A DNA stretch of 64,000 nucleotides from Phascolomyces articulosus (taxonomy: Eukaryota; Mucoromycota; Mucoromycetes; Mucorales; Lichtheimiaceae): positions 372,001 to 436,000 of the forward strand of contig JAIXMP010000026.1 of NCBI GenBank assembly GCA_025677815.1, given 5' to 3'. The position numbers and the translations under genes were made by a program. A model generated the notes under the pieces. That model was not told the origin of the DNA. It was given only the letters and a program-made list of their open reading frames with translations, and ran no database searches. Below, one piece after another: positions 1 through 10,960 of this stretch (positions are counted from its first letter, which is position 1; every line of letters starts with the position of its first letter).

Positions 1-1620
1 TCCAACTTGGCACGATGAGCCAAACCTCTTGACCAAGCAAAGATGGAAGCAATAGGATTGGTAGAAGTAGGATTACCCTTTTGATATTCACGATAATGTC
101 TTGTTACAGTTCCATGAGCAGCTTCGGCTTCCAAAGTCTTACCATCGGGCGTCACAAGAACAGAGGTCATCAGACCCAACGAACCATAGCCTTGTGCCAA
201 AATATCGGATTGTACATCACCATCATAATTCTTACATGCCCATACAAAACCACCCTTGGATTTTAATGCTTGTGCAACCATGTCATCGATCAAACGGTGT
301 TCGTACCACAAGTTCTGGGATTCAAATTCATTCTTATAATCCTTATCATAGATCTCTTGGAAGATATCTTTGAATCGACCATCGTATTTCTTTAAAATCG
401 TGTTTTTGGTGCTCAAGTACAAGGGCATCTTTTTGGCAAGAGCCATTTGGAAACAGGAGTGAGCGAAGCCATTGATGGAATCATCAGTATTGTACATGGC
501 CATACCGACACCACCATTGGCGGGGAAATCGAAAATGGTCCATTTGCTTGGTTCGCTACCATCCGCAGGTGTAAATGACATTTCGAATTTGCCAGCCTTG
601 TCAGCGACAAAGTCCGTGGCACGGTACTAATTTATGGATCATGGTTGTTTAATTTATGTATATATAAGATATATATATATCCAATCCCTTTTCCTCCCTC
701 CTTCCCTTCTTCTTTCCACATATCCTTGAGGGTGTTGATTTATTACCTGATCACCGAAAGCATGACGACCAATAACAATAGGTTCCTTCCAACCAGGAAC
801 AATACGAGGTACATTGGACATGAGAATGGGTTCACGGAAAACGGTACCATTCAAAATATTACGAATTGTACCATTAGGAGATCTCCACATCTTTTTCAAA
901 TCAAATTCTATATATTCATTTCATCCAGTGAGTTCATCCAGTTGGACAAAAAACAAAAAAAAAAGTGTCATCTTTCATGATGCCCAATATCCTTTTTTTT
1001 TCTCTTCTTCATAGATCGGTCCATTCTGGATCCTAAAATTTCATTTCCCATCCCATCTCATCTAAAAACTTATCAACCCACCCACTCAATCCAAATCCAA
1101 TCCATTATGTTGTTATTTGTTATTATTACCTTTCACACGAGCTTCATCGGGTGTAATAGTAGCACACTTGATACCAACATTGTACTTCTTGATGGCTTCA
1201 GCAGCATCAATTGTCACTTGATCGTCGGTCTATCAAAATAAAAATTTAAGTTATTATATATATACAATCACAGCCGAGCAAAAACCCTTACTCATCATTA
1301 CATGAAAAAAAAATATTGTTATTATTATTACTGAGTCACCGTTCCCCATTCAATACCCATTCCCTAATAATTATTCATAGACTTACATCATCACGATGCT
1401 TCATACCAAGATCATAATACTTGATATCAAGATCAAGGTAAGGGAAAATCATCTTATCCTTAATATCTTGCCAAATAATACGAGTCATTTCATCACCATC
1501 CAAGTCAACGACAGGGTTAGCGACCTTAATACGCGAACCAGTCGAGTAAAAGGCAGCAGCTGTGCTGGTAGAACGAAGGGTAGCAGCGTGTTTTGCAATG
1601 GTAGGAACAATGAACGACAT
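1..1620 (-). CDS. IDP1: NADP-dependent isocitrate dehydrogenase, mitochondrial (C-terminus off window)
   Basis: Oxidative decarboxylation of isocitrate to 2-oxoglutarate with NADPH production, probably in the matrix. Exons read by eye on the minus strand: 1387-1620, 1130-1229, 747-907 and 626 to the left edge, about 373 codons. The first ~30 residues are rich in Ala, Ser, Thr and Arg with no acids, like a mitochondrial presequence. Then comes the family start [19 protein letters not shown]. Further family blocks seen are [37 protein letters not shown] sequence, [20 protein letters not shown] and [17 protein letters not shown]. The last codons in the window read [16 protein letters not shown], so roughly 70 residues are missing. 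Introns are GT-AG and phase-consistent. The gene is divergent from the PHP gene. The family call is certain; mitochondrial location is inferred from the presequence. Confidence 0.96.
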
Positions 1621-2051
1621 TGTGAAAAATAAAAAAGTGAATAAAAGGAAGAAAGAAAGTTTGGTGTTTTTTTAATTGCTTTAACGAAAAAAAACAAAAA
1701 CAAACTGGAGAAATGATTTTTATTTCCCGCCTTTTTTTTTTCATCATCGATTTTCTCCAATCAAGCCTGTTGTGTCATTCAAACAAGCTTTAAATCTATC
1801 ACTCTATAAGTACTCCATCTCGGTGAATATGGATAATTTTATCCGGGTCTATTCATTCTTTTTTTTCCCAGCCCGTCAAAAATCTATAAAGAGTAAAAAA
1901 TAGCGAGAGTGAACATCCTGAGAAAAATAAAAAATAAAAATAATGCATTTTATCTTCCTTTTCTTCTCTTTCTTTTCTTTGTTCTTTACACTTTTTATTT
2001 ATCATTTAATTTATCATCGTACATACAATTTAACATTTGTTATATGCATGC
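1621..2051. promoter_or_regulatory. Shared intergenic promoter region between divergent IDP1 and PHP genes
   Basis: This 431-bp gap separates two start codons that face away from each other, so it must hold both promoters. It contains long T/C tracts on each side and AT-rich stretches such as TCTATAAGTACTCC (1802-1815) and ATCTATAAAGAG (1880-1891), which could serve as TATA-like elements. No specific operator is recognised. Confidence 0.45.
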
Positions 2052-3937
2052 ATGCAAGGTCAACAAAGTAGTAACAGTAGTACCCAACTTAAATCATCTA
2101 CACCTTTTTATGATTCTGTAACTCCAGACCATCATCCACCTTCTTCCACGACAAGTCAATTTACATCTACCGCGGTTACTTCCGAACATGACATACCCAT
2201 TACTACCGAACTTCAAAAACAACAACAACATCAACGACGAAAACAGCGATATCTTTATATACTCAAACACTATCTTTTAGGGTTAGCCATTCGGTTTGGT
2301 ACTGTCATTGTCGTCATTGCCATTCTCATTGCTATTGGTCTTGGTTTACGTTATACAGACCATATGCCACCTTCTCAAGATTTTTCTCATTTACAATTTA
2401 ATTGGCGTATTGACCCACGATCTTATTTGACACCTTTTAATACATCCTTTGGTTCTTATAATGTATTATTGGATGGTCATTCTCATTCAACGAAAAGTGA
2501 TGGGAAAATGAATGTTCGACAATTATTAGATTGGCATATAGGTAAGGTGATAAAATGATGATAGGAAAAATGATGTTTATATGTTAGATAGATAGATAGA
2601 AAGATAGATATTTTTGAAATATATATATTTATTTATATAAAACGTGTAAACTAATTTTAGCCGCGTGTTTATTTTTTTTATTAATCTGATGTGAATGTGT
2701 TTGTCAACATTTTCAAACTTTAAAAAAAAAGCGAATGGTTATAATGCTGTGATTGTAACGCAAGTATTTAAAGTTTATTTTATTTTTTTTTTGCCAAGAA
2801 TTGAATGTGATGCCTTTTCATGCAAAAAAAGATTGTTCTATTGTTTCTAATTTTTTTTTTATTCTTTATATAGTGATCATAATACACTCAAAGGTGGGTT
2901 AGAGGCTGAGAAGTTGGCTTTACAAGATGAATATTATAAAGATAATATTGTCGTGATTCCTGGTATTGAATATACGTATGTTTTTATTCATTCACTTTTT
3001 TGATAAAAGTAGAGTAGTAAAGTAGAGAGAGAAAGAGGGGCTGAGGGATGATGGGGTGCTCAATAAATAATACATCATGTCTCATATCTATTCTTATTAT
3101 TAGATGTTGTCGTATTCATATGAATCTCATTAATATTAATGAATCAATACCCATCGGACCACCTAATCCGACTGATGAACAACTTCAACAAGTCATTCAA
3201 CGAGTTCATGAACTAGGTGGATTAGTGATTGTCAATCATATTCCATGGAGTAATACCACAGGTATATTATATGCTTTTTTTTTTAAAAAAAAAACAAAAA
3301 CAAACATCCAGCCAAACCCTCATACTAAAATAAAAACTAATAACGCATGAAATCTATATATATACATACAGAATCTCATTATCAAGATGCTCGACTGCCT
3401 AATCACCCAAGTGTTGAAAGTTTAATCGAATGGGGTGTGGATGGATTTGAAGTTGTTCATGAATCCACCTTTGATTATGCAACCTATGTTGTGAGTGCCC
3501 AACACAATTTGATTCAAATGGTTGGAACGGATGTTCATAATCCATCAGTGGCTGCCAACACATGGCTTACGGTACAAGCCGATACATTCTCACGACAAGG
3601 GATAATGGATGCAATCCGTGCACGACGGACCAGTTTTCTAATGGATCCTGCAGGAACACGTCCTCGGGAATATGCCGATACGATGCCAGCTCAATATCAA
3701 ACATTATTACCTCTTTCTGCTCTGGGAACATATTTTGGCATGTTTTATACCGAATATAAAGGCATGTATAGTTTTCAAGGCACGTTTTGTCATCCTCAAC
3801 GAATGGATGTCCATAATTCTGTCATTGGTTGGTTTATCTTTTGGATCCTTATTTTCATGCTGGTTTATGAACTTGTAAGAGGTGCTGCGATTCTTGCAAC
3901 CGGACAAATTAAAAAACGTGTACTTCATCTTTCTTGA
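2052..3937 (+). CDS. Membrane-anchored PHP-domain (metal-dependent phosphoesterase-like) protein
   Basis: Five exons (2052-2541, 2732-2759, 2874-2975, 3104-3261, 3372-3937) give 447 aa. The upstream in-frame TTG is not needed; ATG at 2052 is the first ATG of the frame. The order is a Ser/Thr/Gln-rich N-terminus, a hydrophobic segment near residues 80-105, then a PHP domain. PHP metal-site signatures are LLDGHSHSTKSDGKM, VIVTDHNTLKGG, PGIEYT, VIVNHIPW and MVGTDVHNPS. A second hydrophobic segment (WFIFWILIFMLVYELV) lies near the C-terminus, followed by a basic tail. PHP domains hydrolyse phosphoesters with three metals; the substrate here is unknown. The topology suggests an endomembrane or vacuolar protein. 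The second intron appears to use a GC-AG pair: donor AC|GCAAGT at 2760 is needed to make VTDH. The domain call is strong, the biological role unknown. Confidence 0.85.
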
Positions 3938-5105
3938 AAAAAAGAGAGAGATTTCTTTTTTCTTTCTATATATGTATAAATATACACACACATTGTAAAT
4001 ATAAATAAACATGATTATTCGCCATTTTTGTAAATACAAACATTATTTTTATTGTAAATACAAGTCGTACATCATAGATTCCGAAAAAGTTGTATTTTCC
4101 AAATGTCATGTTACTCGTATGAGTAGGGACAAAAAGACAATTTTCTTTAGATTCTGAATCAGTTAATGTAGCAAGTGAGTTCTCTTAAGTAATGGTTGCA
4201 ACCTACTAGTCTTCGCTTATGCAACACGAATTTTGGTAATATTTAAAATTATCATTTTTTTTAAATATAATAGAAGCAAAAAAAAAGTCGAATAATGCAA
4301 GTTTATTTATTATATCGGAATGAAATGTGAATTGTTATATTTGTAATTCTTACTAAGCGAAGAAAAACCCTCTTAATTAGTCGTCTGTAGTTCTAAAGAA
4401 ATAACTGGTAATTTTTCATTTATTGATAGTAGATAATATCATAATAAGAAATCTCGGATAGAGATTTAACTTATAAATATATACTATTGATAAAATTCAC
4501 TTTGCATAGTATAATATGTGTTTTTAATAGTACAGTAAGTAAATGATAGGTTTATTTATATAGAATATAAATTTCCCCCAAAGTCTAATGTTTGGTTATT
4601 GGTATAAATACATCTATATGGAGTTTTTTAGATATTATTATGTTTACTGCTTTCGATGTAAAAGTCGTTATTTATGCGATGACAACTTTTTGAGTGTTTT
4701 TAAAGTTTTGGCTTAGCTGCCTGTCATACGTCACACAAGTTCTACTGAGAAAAAGTGTAGTTATAAGAAGTGTTCTTGTTTTTCTTTCTTTGCTAAAAGT
4801 ACTTTTATTCTTCTTTCAATTTCTAATACTACTACCAATTTGTTGTATTTATAACAAGAACCCCCCCCTCTACTTGGTTGTTAAAATATCTCTCAAATTT
4901 AATTAGAGAGAGGGGAATATAGTATTGATCACCACTATCTACTATCCGTCCACCATAATAAAAGATATATAATATTGTCGTCCTCACAGTTTTACAAATA
5001 ATAATACTATCTGACATTTCTTTCTCTGTAAGTTATTACCTTTTTACAAACTTAAATTTTATCCAAATTAACTTGAGCAAATTTATTTAATATAATTATA
5101 GAAAA
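3938..5105. other. AT-rich intergenic region, probable HET copy 1 promoter in its right part
   Basis: No gene is supported here. The right third, from about 4700, shares blocks with the sequence before HET copy 3 and is probably promoter and 5' untranslated sequence. A run of eight C's lies at about 4861-4868. The rest is anonymous AT-rich DNA. Confidence 0.5.
4702..4718 (+). promoter_or_regulatory. 17-bp block shared upstream of HET copies 1 and 3
   Basis: AAAGTTTTGGCTTAGCT occurs here, 404 bp before the ATG of HET copy 1, and again at 44483-44499, 358 bp before the ATG of copy 3. Looser similarity continues downstream (GTCACA, then GAGAAAAAG, then TTATAA and a T-rich tract). This is either a retained duplicated promoter or a conserved control site; the sequence alone cannot separate the two. 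Confidence 0.5.
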
Positions 5106-6767
5106 ATGTATATCACTTACGAGATTCCACAATGTTCCTTATATCGAGAAAAAGGAACTAATGAAGTCCACAAAAGTTCAGATAGTAAAATCCCCGATGA
5201 GTTGCTCAGGCCAGATTTTATGCCAGCAAAACTTCTACGTATCTCTGACATGGAAGTAGTTGATGGAGCCCAAGTGAATGAAGGATACTGTGCACTTTCA
5301 TATTCCTGGAACCAATCTGGCGAGGTCGATTATAGTACAGAAAAGGCTACACGAACCGATGAAGGCAAACATGAAATTATTTTTTATGATATTCCTCCAC
5401 ATATGATTATTAGCCAGTACGATTCCATTGAAATTCATAAGAGGTGGAAGATAGATAAAGTTTTAAAAATCATGGACAAAAATAATTATTATTTTCAAAA
5501 AACAATTAAATACGTCAAATTTGAAGGCATCATTCAGGAAATATGTCAGCAGTTCAACATCAAATATATATGGTACGATCAAATGTGTATTAACCAAAAC
5601 AATAAAGAGGAAAAACAACGTGAAATACGCAACATGCATCATATATATGAAAACGCTTATTGCACCGTTGCGCTTGTACCTGAATTTGATAATGATCAAG
5701 AGTGTTTAATTGGAATTGAAGAGTATTTCAAACGTTTATGGACTTTAGAAGAAGCTATAAAATCAAAAAAAGTGTTATTCATCGGCAAAAATATATACAG
5801 ATGGGGATTCCATATTCGGGAATATGGACCTGCATTTCTGTTATCCAATAAAACATCTGAACTACGTGTCAATGATATTCTACATTATGCACATCGACGG
5901 ACAAGCACCAAAGAACACGATCGAGTTTTTGCTCTTATCAACCTTTTCCCAGAATTTATCGATAAGATCAAAATCGATTATGATCAACCATTTGAAGAGC
6001 TTTTGATTCAATTTTACATTCTTTTAGCAAAGAAAGATATCAGTATTTTGGCTTTTAAAAAAGCTGAAGAAGGCGTTCGTAGACCAAGTATTCAAAAATA
6101 TCAATATTTGCCATCATGGACTGGAGTTAATGGATTACACATTCGAGATAACAATGGAACACCATTCTTTCAAAATTACAGTGTAATCGGAAGAACAATG
6201 CATGTTACAAGTATATATATTCCGAGTAAGCAAATTATCAATGGAAACTCTTTAACTTTACGAAAAGAAGATCTACCACCTCCCCTTAGCAATCTCAATG
6301 ATTATGATCTTACACCTTATTATAATTTGTACGTACTCGGTCAACTACCTGGATCAAGCAAAACCCAAATAATCAAGTTAAACTATTATTATAGTCGCTA
6401 CCAAAGTTTTTCTGATGTAGAAGAATCTCTCCGTCAAACCTCCAAACAACTACAACAATTATCAAGATTTATGGAGATAAAAAAGGAAAACCTGTTTTGG
6501 TGTCATGAAGAAAGAGATGATGTTCTTCTAATTTCCGTAGATATTGATTTCCGTGATTTGACAGAAGATTTGAATGATTCTACTACGCAATATGCGATTC
6601 TCTCTGAAATTTGCTTTAAAATTCGCAGCAGCTTGAATTACTACCCTATTATTAAAAAAAAGCAAGGAGAAAAATATTATACAGCTATAGGATGTTGTCA
6701 TATAAGACGCAGCAAAACATTTTTCTCTGATTGTAATTTACCCAAACAAACGTTTTTAATTCAATAA
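5106..6767 (+). CDS. HET-domain protein, copy 1 (intact)
   Basis: Single-exon gene of 553 aa with no interruption. HET-domain (heterokaryon incompatibility, PF06985-type) hallmarks are all visible: GYCALSYSWNQSG (60-72), IKYIWYDQMCINQNNKEEKQ (152-171) followed by MHHIYENAYCTVALV, YFKRLWTLEEA (207-217), and HRRTSTKEHDRVFAL (263-277), the usual R..DRVFAL element. LPSWTG (335-340) also fits the region that follows many HET domains. The C-terminal ~210 residues are specific to this family and end in NLPKQTFLIQ. In Ascomycota HET proteins trigger growth arrest or death after non-self recognition; a role in Mucoromycota is not established as far as I know. The start is fixed by the shared context GAAAAATGTATAT with copy 3. 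Residues about 92-136 are poorly conserved between copies. No membrane segment, NACHT, ankyrin or WD repeats are seen. Confidence 0.85.
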   Translation: MYITYEIPQCSLYREKGTNEVHKSSDSKIPDELLRPDFMPAKLLRISDMEVVDGAQVNEGYCALSYSWNQSGEVDYSTEKATRTDEGKHEIIFYDIPPHMIISQYDSIEIHKRWKIDKVLKIMDKNNYYFQKTIKYVKFEGIIQEICQQFNIKYIWYDQMCINQNNKEEKQREIRNMHHIYENAYCTVALVPEFDNDQECLIGIEEYFKRLWTLEEAIKSKKVLFIGKNIYRWGFHIREYGPAFLLSNKTSELRVNDILHYAHRRTSTKEHDRVFALINLFPEFIDKIKIDYDQPFEELLIQFYILLAKKDISILAFKKAEEGVRRPSIQKYQYLPSWTGVNGLHIRDNNGTPFFQNYSVIGRTMHVTSIYIPSKQIINGNSLTLRKEDLPPPLSNLNDYDLTPYYNLYVLGQLPGSSKTQIIKLNYYYSRYQSFSDVEESLRQTSKQLQQLSRFMEIKKENLFWCHEERDDVLLISVDIDFRDLTEDLNDSTTQYAILSEICFKIRSSLNYYPIIKKKQGEKYYTAIGCCHIRRSKTFFSDCNLPKQTFLIQ

Positions 6768-8584
6768 AAATATACCAACTTTGGAAAACATATAAATAAT
6801 TATGGTTACTAAATTTATGTTTTTTTTTTAGCAAGCTCACTCCCTTTTACTAAATACTTTTTGTGATGCATACTATGCATATGATAAAGCAATGAATGCT
6901 CATTAAATTTATTCAGCGTACGAGGTATTCAACAAGCTTATCATTATAATTTATCCAAGTTAAATCGATTATTACAGAAGAAATAAAAAATTATTTTAAA
7001 ATACAAGATGATAATGTGTGTAAATAAAAACATATTGTTTCATAGAAATATTGTGAAAACTCGCTTATCCGTGACACAATCTTGCAATGCACCTGTCTTT
7101 AGTACCCTTGATCTCGATCTAGAAAAAGAAAGAAAAGGTTTAGCTACGATCAATCAACACATGCAAAACAAAACAAAATACTATTAAAATATGCTTGCAT
7201 CTTTAGCTGCGTCTATCTTGTAATCTTTTGTCAATGACATGCGCTAACAGTAGCACCAATTTATCGCGGTAACACCGGTACAAACCAACATCACCTCACT
7301 TATGATTATATGCAGGAAACACAATGGTCGCCTACACAATCCTATGTCACATCAAAAGAAACAGGAAGGCAATAGGTTTTCTTGTTTTTCCTTGTAAAGG
7401 TGAGAAGCAAAGTAAAAAATTAAATATGTTGGTATGTTGAGTTCCTGGTTATGACTGTTTTGTGGTATTTGATGTTACATAGCAAAAATGTATATGGCAA
7501 CACTACTAGTCTTCTATTAACTTGAACAACTGCTGCTATGCTATATATAAAAATAGTCATGCTTTGTATCTTGTTATTTGGTAATTGAATGAAATCGCTC
7601 TTAATCAATAAAAAACTGACTTTTTGGAATATTGTATCTGACAAATTCGTTACATTTTCTTATTTTTTTTATGAAGTTAATGGTGAACACTCTACATAGA
7701 AAAATCCCAATGTCAACTGTCAAAAAGAAGTGTACAGTACAGTGAATGGATCAGGGGATCCAAGCCGAGTACAATATAATAGCTAATAGCTGTGTGACTT
7801 ATTTTTTCAAAGTTCCATTGTACGATATGGGCGCCAAAATGTCTTGCATTATTTTTAGTAGAATCCATCTTTGTTAATGTAATCATAAAAATGGTGATAT
7901 CGGGTGGTGAGTAATAGTTTGCTCATACTGCAAACTCATGGAAAAACAAAAGAGATGTTATTGTACCGTCATAAAAAAAAGAGTGTGTATGTTAAGCTAA
8001 ATTACTTTTAGTAAGTTTCTTGACAAAATAACAAGCTTGGAAAGTGTCGTCGATATTTAAACACATTAGTGATTGGACACGAGGTTGAAAGGATTGTGAA
8101 AGCAAGAATTTTTATGTAAAATGATGATTATACTGATGAGTTTCTGGGCAAAAGTATGAGGATGATGCTGTATAATAGATCGAAAACATAATAAGAAAGG
8201 GAAGAACGCAAATAGTTGCGCGGACTTTAAGCCATAATTTTGTTTGTTTTAATTGTTTTTGAATGGATAATATTAATATGATATTTGCTAGTTGATACAC
8301 AATAGAAAAATACACGAGAAAGAAAAAAAAGAATACTAGCATATGACTGCTAGGAGGGCGATGAAAAATATGCTTCAGGGACAATGTAAAAAAAAGGATA
8401 TAAGAGTGTTTAGGAATGTGAGCAGTAACGTTATAATTTCTTTGGATTTTTTTTTCATTATAGCAATAATGCAGAGCTAAAGAATAATATATTGGGTTTC
8501 GTGATGAGGATAAAGGCAAGTTTTTGTTGAATTCGTAATAAAAGGATATGTGCAAGTGATTTTGAGAAGTAAAAAAGGATACAT
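6768..8584. other. Intergenic, no supported gene
   Basis: AT-rich DNA after HET copy 1. The longest open frame (minus, 8112-8555, 147 codons) is rich in Phe, Tyr, Ser and His with no recognisable motif or splice partner, so I do not call it a gene. Nothing else stands out. Confidence 0.4.
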
Positions 8585-10640
8585 CTATTGAAGACCGGTA
8601 AATTCATCATCGTTGTACTTATCTTCATCTTCATTTAATTATACAGTACAAGAGCATTTGCTTCTATTTGATTTTGGAGTAAAAAATACAAACACTGGTT
8701 CAACAGAATACATTGATAGTAATTTATGTACTTGTTGTTGTTGATCTTCTGTTGCTGTTTCTAATGGTGATGTATGTTCAATTGGAATAGGAAGTTTTTT
8801 TTTTCGTTTAGTTTTTTTCAATCTTTCCATTCACCATGCATGCAGTTGATAACATACGCTACGTAAATAAAAATATTAATATAAATAATTAATCAATTAA
8901 TAAATCATAAGGAATTAAAAGAATTTGTATACCTTGAATCCCAACAAAGCAGTCATCGTTCTTAGCATATCATCATTTAAAAGAGTAATGTCGGTAGATA
9001 CATGAGTGTCAGTAAGTAATGTTGCCACATATATTTCTTCTGCAGGCACCCATTTCAATAAATAAAGATACCCAGAGCATCCTGCAAAAATAGAAAAATC
9101 ATATTATCAGTGCACCCATTATTTATACTATGCAAATATCTAGCTTAACCCTATTGCCATTAGTTTTTTGTTACACTTACCTATCCAGTCCATGGGGCTT
9201 CGGCCCCAGACGCAATGGCAAAATTTGAAGGCTCGACTTCCGCGCCGACCAGGTCAAGAGTTTTGATCCCGGTTCCTTGTTGTCTGTCTCTTGGGTGATA
9301 CTGTCCTTTTTCCACGGTGACTCCGCTTGAGCTCCTCTCCATTACTACTCCTATGGTTGCCATAAGGGCGTTAATTCGAAAAATAAAATCATAGCAGCAT
9401 ATATCTAGCTTAGTATTATTTATTAGTTCATTCATCTTGTATAGCATGCTTTCTCTTGTACCATCATAATCTAAGTATCACAGGTAGCCCGTCACTTTGC
9501 CTATAGGGCACAGACCACTTAGTGCTACATCACCAAAAATGCTTATTTTTTTATCCTGTTAATGGCCATTGTTTCGTCTGTACCATAGTTTTTTAAATCA
9601 TTTAATATAGCACTGTTGACTCTGAGGTTTTTGCTTTGCTAGTGCAATTCCACTGATTCAGAAACCGATGATCGTTTCCATTCGTTTGGAGACAGTTCCA
9701 CAGCAGCTTTCCTTTCCTTACACTTGAGCAATAGGTTAATTTTTCGTGAATACGATGGTGATGAATCGTTTGCCATAAAAAGATCTTTGTTCGCTGTTAT
9801 TTCTCTTTTGCTGGCTGGCGATCCTGTTTCTCCACTACAAAATGGATACCAAAGCATGGTGAGTAAAACAGCAACATATTATTCGGGTTATATATGTAAG
9901 TAAAATCGCATTACTCGTTTAAAATAACATTAGTATTCTTGAATATATTATCTAAAAGGGTTGCTGATCTTCTATAAAATGTTATTTCTGATTATTTTGC
10001 CTCTTGATCTCAATTTCTAATCAATGATAACCTGCCAAGGTCATAAATATCAATTTCAGTTTGTTTGTTTTTTTTAAATAAAAACAACGATATTAACGTT
10101 CGTGTTCACTAACATATGATCTAAACACGATAAACATTGGTATAATTGGCTCGATGTTGATTTTGCCTTTATACATTTCAATTTTCGTTCCAAGGTTAGT
10201 GATAAAACCGTGTCCAAGTCACTAGATTCAGCAACATTTTTGATCGATAATAAAAATTTTGGGTTTCGTTTTCCAGCGGAGGAAGAGAAAGGGGAGGGGT
10301 AAGATGGCTTGTAACCTTGATTTTTCTTCATCATTTAAATGTACTAAGTCGGCTTATTTGAGTTTTGGTTCAATCAAATTAACAATATGGGAAAGTGAGA
10401 GCCTAAGAAAACAAAGAAGGGCAAAAAGTTTTATTATAAAGTAAATTATAAAGTAATTGTGGATAAATGAAAAAAAAAGATTAACAATGCTTACTTGATG
10501 ACAGTTATATACAAAAAGTCTGGGTCATTTTTTAGCAAACGCTGAGCTGCAGCATATCGTAAGCTACTTTTAATCGTACCATCGTTTGTGATATCAGATA
10601 AGATTTTTGTTTCATCGTTAGTCAACATTTCTCCAGAAAG
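8585..10640 (-). pseudogene. Broken member (B) of an unknown multicopy fungal protein family
   Basis: Several coding-like blocks lie in order on the minus strand. 10640-10494 reads GEMLTNDETKILSDITND...YAAAQRLLKNDPDFLYITVIK. After an intron, 10430-10250 contains HIVNLIEPKLK, an in-frame TAA, then ADLVHLNDEEKSRLQAILPL. 9857-9600 contains SYSRKINLLLKCKERKAAVE, LSPNEWKRSSVSESVELH, an in-frame TAG, and QSKNLRVNSAILNDL. 9085-8939 contains GYLYLLKWVPAEEIYVATLL. 8860-8585 is a C-terminal part with a frameshift and an in-frame TAA at 8638-8640, ending DDEFTGLQ. These resemble, from memory, uncharacterised Mucorales proteins with the pattern RKIDxxL...ELSxxEWK...QQ.KNxRxNxAIL. No enzyme motif is visible. 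The stop codons, frameshifts and a GC-rich insert show it is dead. Confidence 0.6.
9181..9370. repeat. GC-rich ~190-bp patch with perfect TTCG hairpin inside a pseudogene
   Basis: This stretch is clearly richer in G and C than its flanks. At 9193-9208 it contains the hairpin TGGGGC-TTCG-GCCCCA, a 6-bp perfect stem with a TTCG loop. GAGTTTTGATCCCGG around 9259-9273 loosely resembles a pol III B box. It sits where pseudogene B should be continuous between its NSAILNDL and GYLYLLKWV blocks, so it may be an inserted short element. Edges are approximate and no target duplication was identified. Confidence 0.4.
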
Positions 10641-10960
10641 CTAAAAAAAAGTAGATAGAAAAAAGTTGGTATTGTTTAGACACTTATACACCATTGCCAT
10701 CATCTCAAGCAATAAAACTTTCGTCCTTACCACTGCCATTTACTTATTTTTTTTTTGCGTCAATTACATTTTATAGCAATACCTTTCCAACACGGTTCTT
10801 CATCCAGAAATCTCCTTGGCTCTCTTCATGACGATGATGTGGTAATGATGAATATATAATCTATTCTATATCCTATATGTTTTGTGACATGTCATACAAA
10901 TCCGTTTGTTGAAATGTATTTTATCCTTATAATAACCTCTTTCTGTTTTTTTAATGGCCA
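10641..10960. other. Gap between pseudogene B and hAT coding region
   Basis: This probably contains the 5' non-coding end of the hAT element. No terminal repeat matching the GGTTC repeats at the other end was found. No gene is seen. Confidence 0.35.

Noticed and set aside
5379..5512. Possible intron explaining the variable block of HET copy 1
   Set aside because: No suitable GT donor and AG acceptor bracket the block, and the frame stays open through it in copy 1. Copy 3 has only weak candidate sites.
8112..8555. 147-codon minus-strand open frame
   Set aside because: Composition dominated by Phe, Tyr, Ser and His from AT-rich DNA, with no motif, no splice partner and no similarity to neighbours.
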